A stretch of 64,000 nucleotides of DNA from Pycnopodia helianthoides (Eukaryota; Echinodermata; Asteroidea; Forcipulatida; Asteriidae): positions 5,154,948-5,218,947 of the forward strand of contig CM063243.1 in the NCBI GenBank assembly GCA_032158295.1, read 5' to 3'. Both the position numbers and the translations under genes were made by a program. The notes under the pieces are model-generated. The model searched no databases, was not told the origin of the DNA, and worked only from the letters and a program-made list of their open reading frames with translations. Each line of letters starts with the position of its first letter. Position 1 is the stretch's first letter. Shown here piece after piece: positions 24,656 to 38,900 of this stretch.

Positions 24656-26500
24656 TGACCTCAGTGGCCCCCACCCAAGACCATTTGGCTTATGTCTCGG
24701 GACCCCTGACTGGGACCCTTTACTCTGGTGTTCATCCCGAGCCTCCAGGTCTCTGACTTCTATCGGTGTTTCGTAAGTCAACACAAAAGTATATTAATAC
24801 CACAGGTTTCTATTTGAAATAAAAAATCTCGAAACTTACCACCACGTCGTTATAAGCCATGTCACTACGTACGACAGCCATTAAAAGTATTTAGGTGCAT
24901 CAGATTATAGGTGCCACAAAAGCACACAGAAGAAGACCATCCATTCCCACAAAGACTATTACTGTTACTCAAAGCTTTGCGACACAAACTCCCCGTCAAA
25001 TCAATGGTAAAGCCGCAACGGATCAACAAAAATCTGACAAATACATCGATGTTTATCGACTTTTCGATTTTAGGGAAGGGCACTGACTTAAAACTCCCCT
25101 AGACAATACAATCAAACAATAGGGGAATAAGAATAGGAGCCGTAGCCTGGGGAGTGTCATCAAGAATACTCGACCATAACTACAATCATCAGTTAAGTGT
25201 ATAGTTCTCTATAGGATAATGGGGTGGTGGTACAAAGAAAATACATTGTCTGAAAACAGAAAAACAAATTTTAGTCATACTAAAGAAGGATTACGAAATG
25301 TCACATTTTGCTCCGGTAATTCGGGAATGCTACAAAATGGTTTCCCCAAACTGGTTAAAAGACGATGTCATAATCAATAATACCCACTTTGTATTTGGGC
25401 CTCACTTGATATGACCGCAGTTTGTTTCTCCTGAACTGTCTGATCGAAGACGTCGATTTGTTGCGCTATCGGTTCTTTCAGAATCTCTTCAGGTCACGAG
25501 AGAGATTTGACCACACGGTGCCACCGCATATTACAGACTTATCGAGTCAAGACAGTCCAAACAATGTATTAGTAACCTGCGTTTATTCAGCGTTTATTCA
25601 TTCTCTACATTAAGTGCCTCGCAACTCTGTTACAAATTTAATGGAAGTGAATATTGTTTGGAACTTCACTATGTTGTTGTGGTTGTTATTTGTTTTGTGT
25701 CTGTTTGTTTGTGTGTGTGTGTGTTTGTTTGTTGGGGTGTTTGTTTGTTTGTTTGTTTGTTTTTTTTTTAAATTTTTTTTGGGGGTGGGGGTTTCAGTTG
25801 GCCTATCAGGGTTTGCCCTTGGAGTTTTCAGTGACTAGCCAGCAGGGCCTGTTAGCTTGTCATTTCACTGGGTCGGTCAGCTTTTTCACCTGTCCATTTT
25901 TATTCACAGATGCTTTGAACTAGCAAGCTGGACCATGTGGAGAGATTTTTGACTGTGGCTTCTTCAAGAGTTTAATCTGAAGAATGTGGTATTTGAACCT
26001 ATAGTCATCGAGCTAGCCTTCAACAATTAAAGGGTATAATTAAGTTGCCCTGCCTACAAAGAAAAATACAAAGAGGATAGACCTATTATGTGCTGTTAAG
26101 TTGTTGACACCCAAATGCCAGGATTACATGCAGGCTTAATTTGTCGGATTAATCACAGCCATGTTAACCTGTTGTTATGACCCCTTGATAATCGATTACT
26201 TGTACAATAGCAACTGGCCCAGACCCCTGGATACCAGTCAACTTGTATGTGTACACACTACTTAATTTTTCATTGGACTGCGGGGAGCAGGACAGCCCGT
26301 CCAACACTGGAATGCACCGACTGGGAAGTTGACAGAGGGTAGCCCCTCTCAGTGTTGGGGTCAACAAGTCTGCAATTTTATCTATACTTTTTTTTTCCTT
26401 CAAAAGAAACAAATCCAAATTAAAGTAACAAGGGTGTGTTTAATTGAAGCAACACGAACATTAGGAGGTCCTTAGTTGTTGGAAGAGACCACATTCCTCC
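24656..26500. other. Intergenic, no gene recognised
   Basis: Contains GTTT/GT-rich runs at 25690-25790. The short open frames (24865-25102, 25422-25613) lack recognisable domains or splice support. Confidence 0.45.
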
Positions 26501-26769
26501 TATCCACTTATACTTATAAACCAATAGTTCATATAAAAGCAACCTTTAACACTTCGGTGTTACCATGGAGGGAGAAAGACAGTGGGAAATTCTTTTTTTC
26601 TCTGTGAGTTAAATTACGTAAAATGTATGAGATTGGCTTTTTTTTTCTTTCTTCCGAGCCCATCGCTCGGCATCGGTACTTACCTTGCTTACGGTCTCGG
26701 AATGAGTCACAATTACCCTCAAAATCACCTCTATTGTTGATAATCTTAGCCACAGAATCAACATTATCT

Positions 26770-26889
26770 TCACTGTAGCGTTCCAAGTCCGAATCCTGAG
26801 TAGAAAGCATGCTGGACGACGTGCCTTTGAGCTATCCTCGTTTTACCCGGTGGAGTTTTCTCCCACCATGTTTTCATGGAGGCTGCCAT
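26770..26889 (-). CDS. Possible short ORF of 39 residues (copy A)
   Basis: ATG at 26889 in a strong context (AAAATGG); it encodes a basic peptide starting MAASMKTWWEKTPPGKTRIA and ends in TGA. The copy at 42298-42417 predicts the same peptide. A second minus-strand frame from 26810, starting MLSTQDSDLERYSEDNVDSV, overlaps it and has a donor-like AAG|GTAAGT at its end. This could be a first exon or leader of an unrecognised gene; identity between copies may reflect only recent duplication. Confidence 0.25.
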   Translation of the reverse strand: MAASMKTWWEKTPPGKTRIAQRHVVQHAFYSGFGLGTLQ

Positions 26890-29702
26890 TTTGGAGTATT
26901 TCGTAAGTTCCCGGATGTTTAGTTATCATATTTAGAAGGTCGTGACCTATATTCTTATTGGTTAAGAGTTCCTCACTAGTTGATAACGCGTGTGTGTTGA
27001 GCTCGCGTAGTCGTTATAACAGTCGGAAGACTCAGTTGTTAGGTGATGTCGTGGGGGCGGGGCTCGCCGTCCGTTTGCGTTGGACAGGCAGGTCCATTAT
27101 GGGCAAAAAAACAAACATCCAAAACGTTTTTTTTTTTTTCTGCACTTAGTTTCATATCTGGTTTTTTCTTCTTCTTTTTCGTGTCAATCGAAATAAAAAA
27201 CTTCTTTGCCATTTCTCGCCATTGACATTATTTCAGACTGTATTTTCCGAGGGATTGGAGCTGGTGTGAGGTTCGAATGACGAATATGAGCTTTCATTCA
27301 ATTTCCAAATAGTTTTCTACCAATCACCATCAGCGTACTTTATAAAGGATGGGCATCGTTGACTTCAACTCCCAGTCAACTCCCTTTTGCTGCAAAGTCG
27401 TCTACGATGCTAAAGAATCGATTGTAACAAATTGTGCGGAAATTATATTGTCAACAAGAACTTAAAATGGTAATCCTAAACCGCTCAAAAGTTTTTATGA
27501 ATCCCCCTTGCAACGCAAGCTGTATAATTCAAATTAAATTAATGTATTAAAAAACAACAACAAAATAACAACAACAACACAAGCAAACAAACAATCACCA
27601 TCGCCTTAACCTGTACTTTATAAACGGGGCAACAATATTAGGTGTTACGTGTGAACAAATATATATAACTTTACTAAAAGATGACTGAGAATAAATAACG
27701 ACACCAAGAAAATTAAATTCCATAATAATCGAGATGACTGTTGTGATTTGATTCTAGTTACGAAACATTACAATCTACCTTTCACTTTTTAATGGACATC
27801 GATTAGGGCCCGATTTGTCCCGACATAATTATTAATTCTTTCTTAGAATTTTTGTTTAGAGTTTTGAAAAATGATGCTGTTTCGAAACGAAACAACTTTA
27901 AAAACATTCGTATATGCAACGAACAATGTACAAAATATGGTGGGTAATGTCGAGCTCCCGACAGTGATTCAGTTTTAGTTTTTATGAAAGCTTAAATCTT
28001 TCTCGAATCTAAACATAGCATTATCAAACTAAGATATAATTTTGGGGTCAACTTGGCCCCCAAATCGGACCCAACATCGTAAATGTTGTAAGAAAAGCGT
28101 TGAAATTCAGCTCATTGTTCTTACTCAGTAAGTCCACAAAAATTATCTCTCCTAACTTGCAGACAGTGGAGAGAGCTCAGACAAGTCAAAGCTAACAATC
28201 GGCACCCTACCACATCTATTGCACTAAAGACCACAACACTCATTCCTAATCCATGTAAACATATAGTATAGTATTAAATGTATCAACAATGAAGCATGAA
28301 CAAGTTTCCTTGTTTAGTTAGACTTTGTTCAACGTATATTGTCTTTGCCTTATCATTAAAAAAAATAACCACTTTTGAATTTCTGGATGAGGACAGTGGG
28401 GGCATACTGTCAATCGTCTGTCCGGCCCCTAAAAAATAGGCGAGAGACCTAAATGCAGAAGCTCCCTGAATGTAAGGTATCCCAATCATGTACCTAAATG
28501 TAGCCCGATTGATGCCCAAGCTCCCAAAATGTACCGTATCCCATATCTTAACATTAACCTAACCCTGTATCTAAATGTAGCCCTGTTGATGTCCCAGCTA
28601 CATTGTTAGTTTGACAACATGTCGACAACATGAGTTAGGATTACAATTCAGAATTGGGGTTACACTTTAGGTATGGGCTACATTTAGATCCTGGCTACCT
28701 TTAGGCAACGGGCTGAATTAATAGGTGCCACACATTGGTCTGTTAAAAGTGTTTAATGGCTGAACGTGTCAATAAGATTAGTGTTCCCCTCATTGTCAAC
28801 TTGTGTTAACACGCCAAATTGTTGAGATTCTTTCCTAGCTGTCATTTTGTCTATTATTGAAGCCCAATGATAATTATGTGAAGAACAATGTTCCCCCTTC
28901 AAATATCAGCTCACATTATGAGGGACAAAAATGTTGTCGTGTTTGTTATTATTGCTGGCTCTGATTTTGTCACTATTTTAGGTAGAAACCACAAATGAGT
29001 TTGTAAGTAGAACTGTTTCAGGTACATGTGTTTTTCATTAGGTTATAATCTTGAATAAAAAATATTAGAACTTTGTTACATTTACAAATCCGGCTATCAA
29101 AAGCAAAAGTAGCTGTGCATGCTTAGTCGGCAAAATCCAATACATGCTCACAAAATTGTATACACATTAAGCCAAACAATATTAACATAAAAATGTTATT
29201 CTCTGTATAATGCTATATAAATTTAATGGAAACCATAAATAAAAACACGCAGTAGAGAAATAAGTGTATTTTGTGTATTTTTCATCCGAATAACAATGTT
29301 ATTTTAAAACAATTCCGTTCAACGCAGGAAGTTACAACTGAGTTGTAAATGTATCACGTTTGCATAATAGCAATTCTTTTTCAATCCTAGTTTAGATGCA
29401 TCGAGTTATATCTGCATTAGAATATGATAAATTTATACTCTGCTATAAATATTGTTAATTTCATGCACGCACTTTCTTCACTCAATTAATACGGGAAAAC
29501 AAATCATCATTAGAGTTTTTTTTATGGAAGTCACCCGCCACAAGGCCATTCAAAGGTGAAGGCTTAAAAAAACACGTGAAATAAAAAGTAGAAAAAGGAG
29601 CGCCGAGAAGATCTATTCACCTTTCAGTGAAACAGTGATAGATGTAAGCTTGCGAGGAAACGAGATACAATTACATGTTCTCCTCTTTAATCCGGTTCCC
29701 AT
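26890..29702. other. Downstream of receptor copy A, no gene recognised
   Basis: Matches 42430-44854 in patches. It includes a CCTAAATGTAGCCC / GTATCCCATATCTT motif repeated in both units. No exon was seen. Confidence 0.45.
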
Positions 29703-29901
29703 TCAAATTGGTTTGTTGAAGCTGACGGTGGCATCTTCGAGCACTGTAGCATAGATGGCTTCTTCGTAGTGGATGTCACAGCTAGGAATCAAGTATGCTG
29801 GAGGGGGGTCTGCCTGGTACTGGGTGTTAGTTTGTCCTCCGCAGGTTGTCTGCGCGTCTGGTATGGGAATCACCCTCTTGTCGATATTTCTGGTTCTTTT
29901 C
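29703..29901 (-). CDS. Copy A exon: cytoplasmic tail and stop
   Basis: 199 nt. Starts [10 protein letters not shown], contains [10 protein letters not shown] and [10 protein letters not shown], ends FNKPI then TGA at 29703-29705. The PPxY and YxxV motifs are kept in copy B although the residues around them differ. Confidence 0.87.
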
Positions 29902-32900
29902 CTAGTAGAACAAAAGAAAGACAAATTATGAAAATATAACTAAGGTATGAGTTTCGTACTTGTTGCTCGATATGGGGTACGGTTTACCTCCCTATATTGT
30001 CTTCATTGTGTGCTTGGAATCTCAGGAAATCTTCTCAAGAGGGATTTGTATTTATTTATTTGTTTTGAGGGGAGGGGGTTACTTCTGTACCAGAGGAAAA
30101 TAATGTGTTTAAAGACGGGAACACTGGGGGATACCCTCTGCCCCATATCGTGCATGGAATAGAGTTTTGGGTACCAGTCGCTAAACCTGGATTATTGAGC
30201 CCTCGGTTACCCTTGGCCGATAACTTTTAATGATACGCTGATGTATTTATTGATCGACTTGATTTAAATTATTCCGTTTTAATATATATTTTGTAATGTG
30301 TTATTACAAAATTGTTCCGGTTGGGGGATGGGGAGGGAGGTTGGCTGGCAAGAGAAATCTGACAGCCCCCTTAACACAAACCTCTGAATGAAGATGAGGA
30401 CGGCGAACAGCACGGCAACAACCAGCAATACTACGCCTACCCCGCCAATGATGGGGGCGATTGCATTTTTAGCCTCTAGAAAAAGAAATGAATAAAACCA
30501 AAACAATATGTTCACTGAATGTGTTCACTGAATTTTTATCCCAGCTTTATGACTTATTCGTCTACAATAAGACTATCGTGTATATTATTATTATCAAACT
30601 GCAATTTTTTAATTTTTCTTTCTGTATCCTTTTGCTCTTTCAATCTCTCACACTTTTCCTCATTTTTCTGTCCAAGTTTATTTTATGTGTTCACATTAAT
30701 TGAGTTTTCAGTTTGTCCGGTTCACCTTATGTATTGATCATTCAAAGTTTCAAAATTTATGTGCCCCACTAAAATACCAAGATACAGACCAACGCAGAAA
30801 ACAAGGTTGATCAAAAAACAGACAATTTAGTATTGACATTTGACTCATTCACTTTTCATTTTTTCACTTTCCGTTTTCAAACATATTATCTTTTTTGACC
30901 GTTCTCTTTACATCGTTCAACCACTCCACTCGTTAATGTTTACATTGTTCGTCATTCAATCGGAGACTATTGGGATACGCTAAGTGGCAGCAGACTTACC
31001 AGGTCAATCCATTGTTCTCGTCAATGTGCGCATGCTCAGAACTACGTAAACAAAAGACCTTTTCGCAAATAAGCGCTACCTAGACCAGCATGTACTGCGG
31101 CTCTATGGGACACTTGTGCAACTGTGTATTTGCGAAAAGGTCTATGGAACTTGACCTGGTATATCTGCTGCCTTCAGGCGTTCAAAAGTCTCCCACCGTT
31201 TACTCTCCCTCTCTAGTGACCGCCACTTAACTACGCATTGGATTTCATTAACGGACCATGACCCATTATCTGCAATGCACACACAAGAGTAATTGTTCAA
31301 CAGCAAACACACACATAATTATTAGACGAGTTTAAAAAAAAAACCTACATTAACTCTTAATGAAATACGGGTCGCTCGTATCATGAGCGCCAAGACGTAC
31401 GTACGAACTGCATGGCAAACCTTATCTTATCAGTTTCACCATTAAAAATTGCTATTGTGTCAGCATGGTTGAATAGTTAAATGGTGGTGTAAACTTTACC
31501 AAGATTGCAAAGGTTTCCTTCGTAACCAGGAGCACATTGACAAGTAAAGTCGTCCGTCTGGGCTGTGCAGGTACCTCCGTTCATACAGGGAGAACTTTCA
31601 CAGATGTCTTGAACCGTACATTAATAAAACAAAATAAATAAAACATAATAAAACATAAAAAACACACACACACACATTAAACGAGTTTTAAAAGCAACCT
31701 ACATAAACTCTTATTGAAATACTTTACGGGTTGCTCTTAACACAGTGATTGCATTAGAAAAGTTCCACTTATACCCTACCTAGCTGGACGCAGTCCGCTC
31801 GGTTGTCATTCCACGTGAGGTCGGATCGACAATACCACACAGCAGACCCTCGAAACTCATAGCCGCCAGGACAGCCGAGGTTGACCCGCTCACCCGGAAG
31901 ATAAACACGCTTGTACGGACTCACGGTGACAATATCCGATGCATCATGGGTAAGTTCGCATCCCAAAACTGTCAATCATGTAAGCAATTTAAAAGTTGTG
32001 TTTGGCGAGGCACTAAGACATTTTTAAAGTTCACAGAATACGTCACTATTTGGGTGGTGTTGCTTTAAAAAATAATAATAATGACTTACTAATACTACCT
32101 CGGTGCATTTCATGAGACGATAATTAATACTGATCGAAGTTTGTTTGTCACTCAAATGTTTGTTTTAATTTCAGAACTACCAAACTCAGAGAGAGATAAT
32201 TACTTAGTGTTACCAATCGCATTGGCTTTAAATCTCACAGAGTCACCACAGCCTGGAAGCAAAATGGTTGACGTATGCCCTTCTTACCAAACTGACAAAC
32301 GTCACCCCCGTAGCCAGGAGTACATTGGCAAGTGAAGCCAGCCGTCAAGAGAGTGCAGGTACCTCCGTTCCTACAGGGAGTGCTGTCACAAAAATCTGCA
32401 CGAGGAAAAATAATGTAAGAATGTGAATTTGATTTGTAACGATATCCATGGTTATTAATAGCATGAGCAGATTTAACACAAAGTCACACCACAGGATGCT
32501 TAAGTGTTAAGGGGAACTTGCACAGTTTGCCCAATCCAAGAATGACATTATCGATTTAGCGATAAGTGTTTCAACCAAGTTTAAAGCTTACACAAAAACG
32601 TAATCCTTTACAATCTTATTTCTTGAGGATATTAAACGTTTCCATGCTTTCTTCAGTCATGACTTGTAAGTTTAGTTGAAGGAAACACGGCATAAAAAAT
32701 TGGACCGATATTTCTGGTCGTTAAAATACCTCATAAAAAAAATCCAACCAGAATTACTTCACTCGGCCCTTTTACTAAGCAAAAGTGTTTTTTGTAAGTG
32801 TTCTATTTTGATCTTAACTATTTTTTAAAATTATAATTATTGATGTAAGTTTGACTAGTCAAACCACACAATAGGAGAAAACAGTGCGTCAAGCTCATAA

Positions 32901-35900
32901 ATTTTTTGTAGGCCCTCAAAATATTCTATATTAGACAGATTTGAGAGCCCCAAGAAAGTGTTTCAGTGTAAAAATGTTGCCCAATTGTGACCTGGGGGTT
33001 GTTGACTTCCAGCTTGAGGTATTTTGGATGACATAGGCCCTAAAATAAAAGGTCTTATTTGGTGAGACCTTTGGAGGGAGAATAATTTGACTGGCCCAGG
33101 GACTCCCCATATAAAATTGAGCAGCGAATAAAAGTTCAAGAGTCAATTAATAATTTTCCCTTTCAAGTTAAAAGCTGTGAGAATTTAAAGTATTTTTCGT
33201 GTATTTTTTTTAATATTTAGCATTTTGCACTGTGTGCCATGGGAGATTATTTGGTGGGGTGCACCCCGAGAGTTTTCAAAGTGTAATTTGTGGAATAGTA
33301 AAAACTCTGCTGCCACCAAGCGTCCAAATATATAGTCTCTCACTCATACAAATCATCTTTACCTCTTGAGTTAACAACGCGTGACCAGAAAATGATTATT
33401 GTAAAAGAAAAAAAATAATCAATCTTTCTTTCAATCAAATATAATTTAAAATACTGTCTTCAAACCTGTTTTCGAATCTTTAATCTGTAATTTGTTTACA
33501 TGTTTACTTTTTTTGGTAAAATCGGGTAACATCATACTTATTACAAACCTTCGTAAATGTGAATCCCCCCGGCTTTTTGGAAGACTGCTAGACCGTAATT
33601 TCTCCCCCCTAGGCCCGTCGTTGATACGCGAAGAACAGTGAAAGTCCCCCAATCAGTCCAATACAAGTTATCATTAAGCAGGGCTAGATCAAATGGAAAG
33701 AATGTGCCATTATAGGGAGTTAGGTCTATCACAACTGTCCGGATGTTGCCGAGGAGGTCGCTTTGCTCAATCGTTTCCAAACGGCTGTCACACCAGTACA
33801 GTTTGTTTTCTGTAAAACAATAAAACAAATATAATATATGTAATGATAGTTGTAAAATTTACAATTTTCCCTGCAAAAAACCATGTACCGATTGTTTAGT
33901 TCATATTACGCACACTTTAGCATTAATTTTGGGTTGAACAAGGAAACTACCAACTTAACCATCTAGCTCTAATGTTGGCGGAGTCCCTATGTTGTCAATA
34001 TCTTTGTTCGGTGGTATTGACTCAAATTCACGTTACTTCGCTCATGTCCAGTAATTTGCCAGGCAGTCTGGCAAACATAACGGTTCCAAAGGTATACTTT
34101 GCCTTTAAGTAAGAAAACCAAATCACCAGAATCTTAGTTTTAATTTTATGTACCTCGATGATCTATAGCCAGACCATTTGGAAGCAGCATGTTGTCTTGG
34201 ACAATGACGGTTCTGTCAGTTCCGTCAAGATTTGCTCTCTCTATGGTTCCATTGTTTCCCAAATTTGTCCAGTAGATGTGCCTAAAAAGCAGATAGAGCT
34301 GTATTAAAGTTATTTCACAATAAAGAGAATTATAAAACAATGGACAGTCTAAACAATACTGAACAAAGAGCAGATATTTGACATGTTCACAATATTTGCT
34401 ACTTGCACGGATCCACCATGTACGTGTAGAGCCTCGACTTCATGTTTCATTATATCAGCCCTGATGAGAAGCAGGCAGATATTTTTTTAATGCTAGAATT
34501 CTTTCTTTGGTCAAACGGTCACGTGATCAAAACGACAAAGGCCGTAATTCCTAAACTATTTGGCTGATTTTAACAAAACTTGGTCAAATTAAACCTTGAT
34601 ACTTTTCCTATATAAGGATGGTTCTAATATTTACCCAGTGGTCATCTGGTGGTCAGTAATTATAATTTTTGAACTTTTACAAAATGCTTCTTCTTCTAAA
34701 TTCGTTAGCCGAATGCAGCACAGCCTGGACAAATGCTTCATTAGCTCAAGCTACATTTGGTGGTGTACACAGATCTTTGTCAAGACATTGTATTTTGGTA
34801 ACAATCAAACGTAATATTTAAACAGTTACTTGAGCGAAAAAAAAAATTAACGGAAATGCTTTTCAAACTTGTTCATAATGTGTTTAGTTGTCATTGAAAT
34901 GTATTTTGGATGTGTTTACACTTTTAGATTTTTCGTTATCATCGATCAAAAATTAGGCCCTAACCTCAAGGTTTTGAAAAAATAGAAACATTTCTGCCGT
35001 CGGCGGCGCGCTTTAATGTGACATCACGTGTGGGAGTTAGGCTTCACGTAAACAATAGGATACCATGTATTGGCTCAAGGTATATTTTGGGCCAGTGGTC
35101 ACCTATTGGTCAGCAGTGGTTATTTCGTGAAAAAATAAAAGGACCTAGGCTAAATATGAGAACCAAGTACTGTATAAGAACCAAGTACTCTATAAGAATC
35201 AAGTACAATATTTAAGAACCAAGTACTATATTAGAAAAAAGTACTAGGCAACCTTATTGTATCAAAATAACCTTACTTGATAACTCTCTCCACCCCCTCT
35301 CCCCCTCCACCTCTCAGTCAACATCTATAAACATCAATACTAGGATTAGTCTATTAAAAGTTTGACACAGAGCACAACAATAAAGAGTCTCTCAATTGAG
35401 GACCTGGTTGCCTTTTGTGTAACATATCTTCTAGTTTAGTAGACTTGCCACGGGACACAAAGTACGGCACTGGAGCCAAATGAGCATCCATTCGCACCAA
35501 AGACAATAACATTTCCAACGAGTGTTTACTTACCCATAGTCATGATCAGTAATAATGCCCCTTGGCTGGATGATGTTCTCAACAATAATTTCTTTTCTCC
35601 TTGATGAGCCGTCCATGGGGATCCGTGCAATGTGACCTTGTTCGTCTGTCCAATACACCATCCTTGCTACAATATCTAGCGCCAATCCGGCTGGAACTGT
35701 TAAAAAAAAACAAAAAAAAACAAAAACAAAAAACGGTCAGAAAAACAACATTTAATTCGCCATCTTGAAGCCTTTTGCTTCCACCGAGGCCTCCCAACTA
35801 TTAAACAAATTACGTTGTTACAACATTGCACAACGTTGTGTTAAGGTGTTTCAATTTGGTCGATGGGATGACAACGTTTTGACTACGTTGCATGAACGTC

Positions 35901-38900
35901 AGATCTTAACATGATTTTCAACCAATGTTGTACATCGGTTGCATTTTGATAATCAATGCAACGTTACCGACAAGTTTTATACGTAACGTTTTCACAACAT
36001 TGTATTTTAGTGTTATTACAAAGTAGTATTTGAGGTAAGGCAACAACATTGCGTAAAGGTTACTTTTGTCTAATAAAAACACAGTAATTATGTTGTGACA
36101 AACAAGTTGTCTGCACGTTGTAATTTGGTTTGATTATAAAAACGTCACATTTAAATTGTGGCAGTCACTTTGTCTTGAGGTTATATTTCGGTATTATCAA
36201 AACGCAGTATTTGCGTTGTAGCAGTCACGTTGTCAAGGCGTTGTATTTTGGTAACTTTCAAACGTAACGTTTAAACAGTTACTTGAGCAAAAACAAATTA
36301 ACGGAAATGCTATTTAAACTTGTTTATAATGTGTTTAATTGTCATTGAAGTGTATTTTTGTTGTGTTTACACATTTAGATTTTTCGTAATCATCGATAAA
36401 AAAATAAGGCCCCTAACCTCAAGGTTTTGGAAAAATAAAAACACTTCTGCGTCGGCGGCGCGCTTTAATGTAACGTCATGTGTGGGAGTTAGCTTTACTT
36501 CAAGTAAACAAAAGAACACCGTTGTTTGTGGATAGGGATTCGATAGTATGCGAAAGAAATTTGTTAATTAAATCGTTATTACAGAGTTGCTTGGGTGCTG
36601 GGATAATATGCCAGCAATATGTGCCGTTGGTGGGTGTACGGTAAAACATCCAAATCCGATTTCTAATGGATCGTTTCGAACGTTGACAACACTCAATTTT
36701 TGTGAGCTGACCAAAATAATGATTTGCAGCACACATTTCACAGATAACTATAGGAATGATTTGTCCCAGCGCAGTGTGAGCTACAGTAATTTGGGCGTCA
36801 GGGCCTCATTTATCCACCTGCCCACCTGTTTCAGGACAGTATAACTCGATCAGCTCTCTGTCCTATAAAACTAAGATGTATTCACTGAAGCCTGTTGTTA
36901 GAGTGAAGGCCCTTCTTGAACCCAAACTTATATTTAAAGCAAGCCCATTTTTATAATATTGAAGACAGTGAAGCCTAGTATATTGCAATTAGTGTGATTT
37001 TAAGGCAGGTACAGTAGTAATCAAGTTTAGACTGACCCTTTTCAAATCCTTAAAGGAACATTACAGAATCGGTTTTTGCTAACAAAACAGTTGCTGGCAG
37101 TGTAAGCACTTTAAGTAATCCACCATATACATAAACTGACAAACCTGTACAAGTTTGAGATCTTACCAATTCTGTAATGTTCCTTTAACTATGTAATTAC
37201 TTTTATAGGTCAAAACCAGGAAGACAAACTCGTGAGAATTTAACAAATGGAATCAACGGTAGATTTTGAAAAATTGAATCACATGTTTATTCTCAACTTA
37301 TATTCAAAAATCTTGATAAATTATTGGCTGTGCTGTTAACAATTATCTGTGTTAAATCAATCTTAAAGAAAACTTAGATACACCACTTATATGGTTGGCA
37401 AAACAACTGATGCTGTACAGTACATGTATCTTGGTAAAAATTATAAAGTTTTTTAGTTCCTTAAACCTCAGGTTATGCGTTATGTTTTCAATCTCGCCTT
37501 ACAGTTTTCAATCTTGCCTTAGGTTTTCAATCTCGCCTTACGTTTTCAAACTCGCGTTAGGTTTTAAATCTCGCCTTACGTTTTCTGGGAATCAGACTAA
37601 CATTGATGTCCTCTGTCGTCATGTGTGCAATGCGGGCTACCACACTACATGTGCCGGATGACACCGAATGTACTACTTACTGGTAAAAACCTAATACAAG
37701 ATTCAAAAAGTAAGGCGAGATTGAAAACCTAACGCGAGATTCGGTAACACGAGATGCAAGATTGGAAATTGTAACGCGATATTCGATAACGAGAGATGCG
37801 AGACTACAAACGTAAGTTGTGAACATCACGTAATTGTTGTAGGCCTTTTAGTTTTATCACAACGTAGTATCTTTGTTTTGACCACCACGTTGTGAAAATG
37901 CACTTTAGTTGGAGTACAACAAACATATAATAGTGTTTAGACCATCACATCGTAAATGTTGTATTTTAGTTTGTACTGGCGAATTATTCATGTTTAGACT
38001 ATAATTATGTTAAATAGTTGAAACAGCTGGTTGGGATAGTTTTCGTTGTCATTTATATTAGCCCAAAACTATTGTTATAATGTTGGAAATTCCCCAACAT
38101 AGAGTGGCTGTGTGCTTCAGTAGGTCTTTATAATCTTGTAAAATATAACACGCCCACGTTTAGCAAGGTTTATTGTGTAATTTCCCCCCCCGGGGGGGGG
38201 TGCCAATCTTAGAGCCGCTATAAACAGGTAAATACAATGGACTTAAACTGCCGTTTCCTCATTTTAAAATGTACGTCGATGGCCTTAAAGTTATGCATAT
38301 GACCACAAATATTCTTTAGCCCCCAAATCTAGACGTCTTTGGCCCAAACACCGCCTAGTTTTGAGACTCGGTTCAGATCACTCATTCACATTTATGTTTT
38401 TGAGTAACGGCAAAAGGTCATGGAACTTTACGTCATTATTAACGTTACTGCATCAGTGTTTCCTTTTTTAGGATCAAAGTCGAAAAATCTTACGAAAACT
38501 TAAACAGTGTTTGGCTAAATAAATGTTGTACAGTTCGAAGTGAAAGTAAACATTAATTTCAATTAGACATTTCTTTTTAAAACTGACACAGAAAACAACA
38601 AATTAAAAGTTTTTGTAACTTTCTGAGCCCTGGATTTATAGTACAGATTGAAGCACATTTTACCCCAAACTCCTCCAAGGTGACTTAAAAAAAAAAAAAA
38701 AAAAGGGAAAGAAAGAGATTTAAAAACTACAATAAAAATAGTGTTTATTATACCTACCATCGAGTTCATAAACAATATTTGTTTGGCCACTGCCATCAAG
38801 ACGAGCTTTGGAGATTTTCGGAGATGGTTGCCCGGCATCAGTCCAGTAAACCATCCTCTCAACCGGGTCAAAATCCACGGCCACTGGGCGGACGACATCG

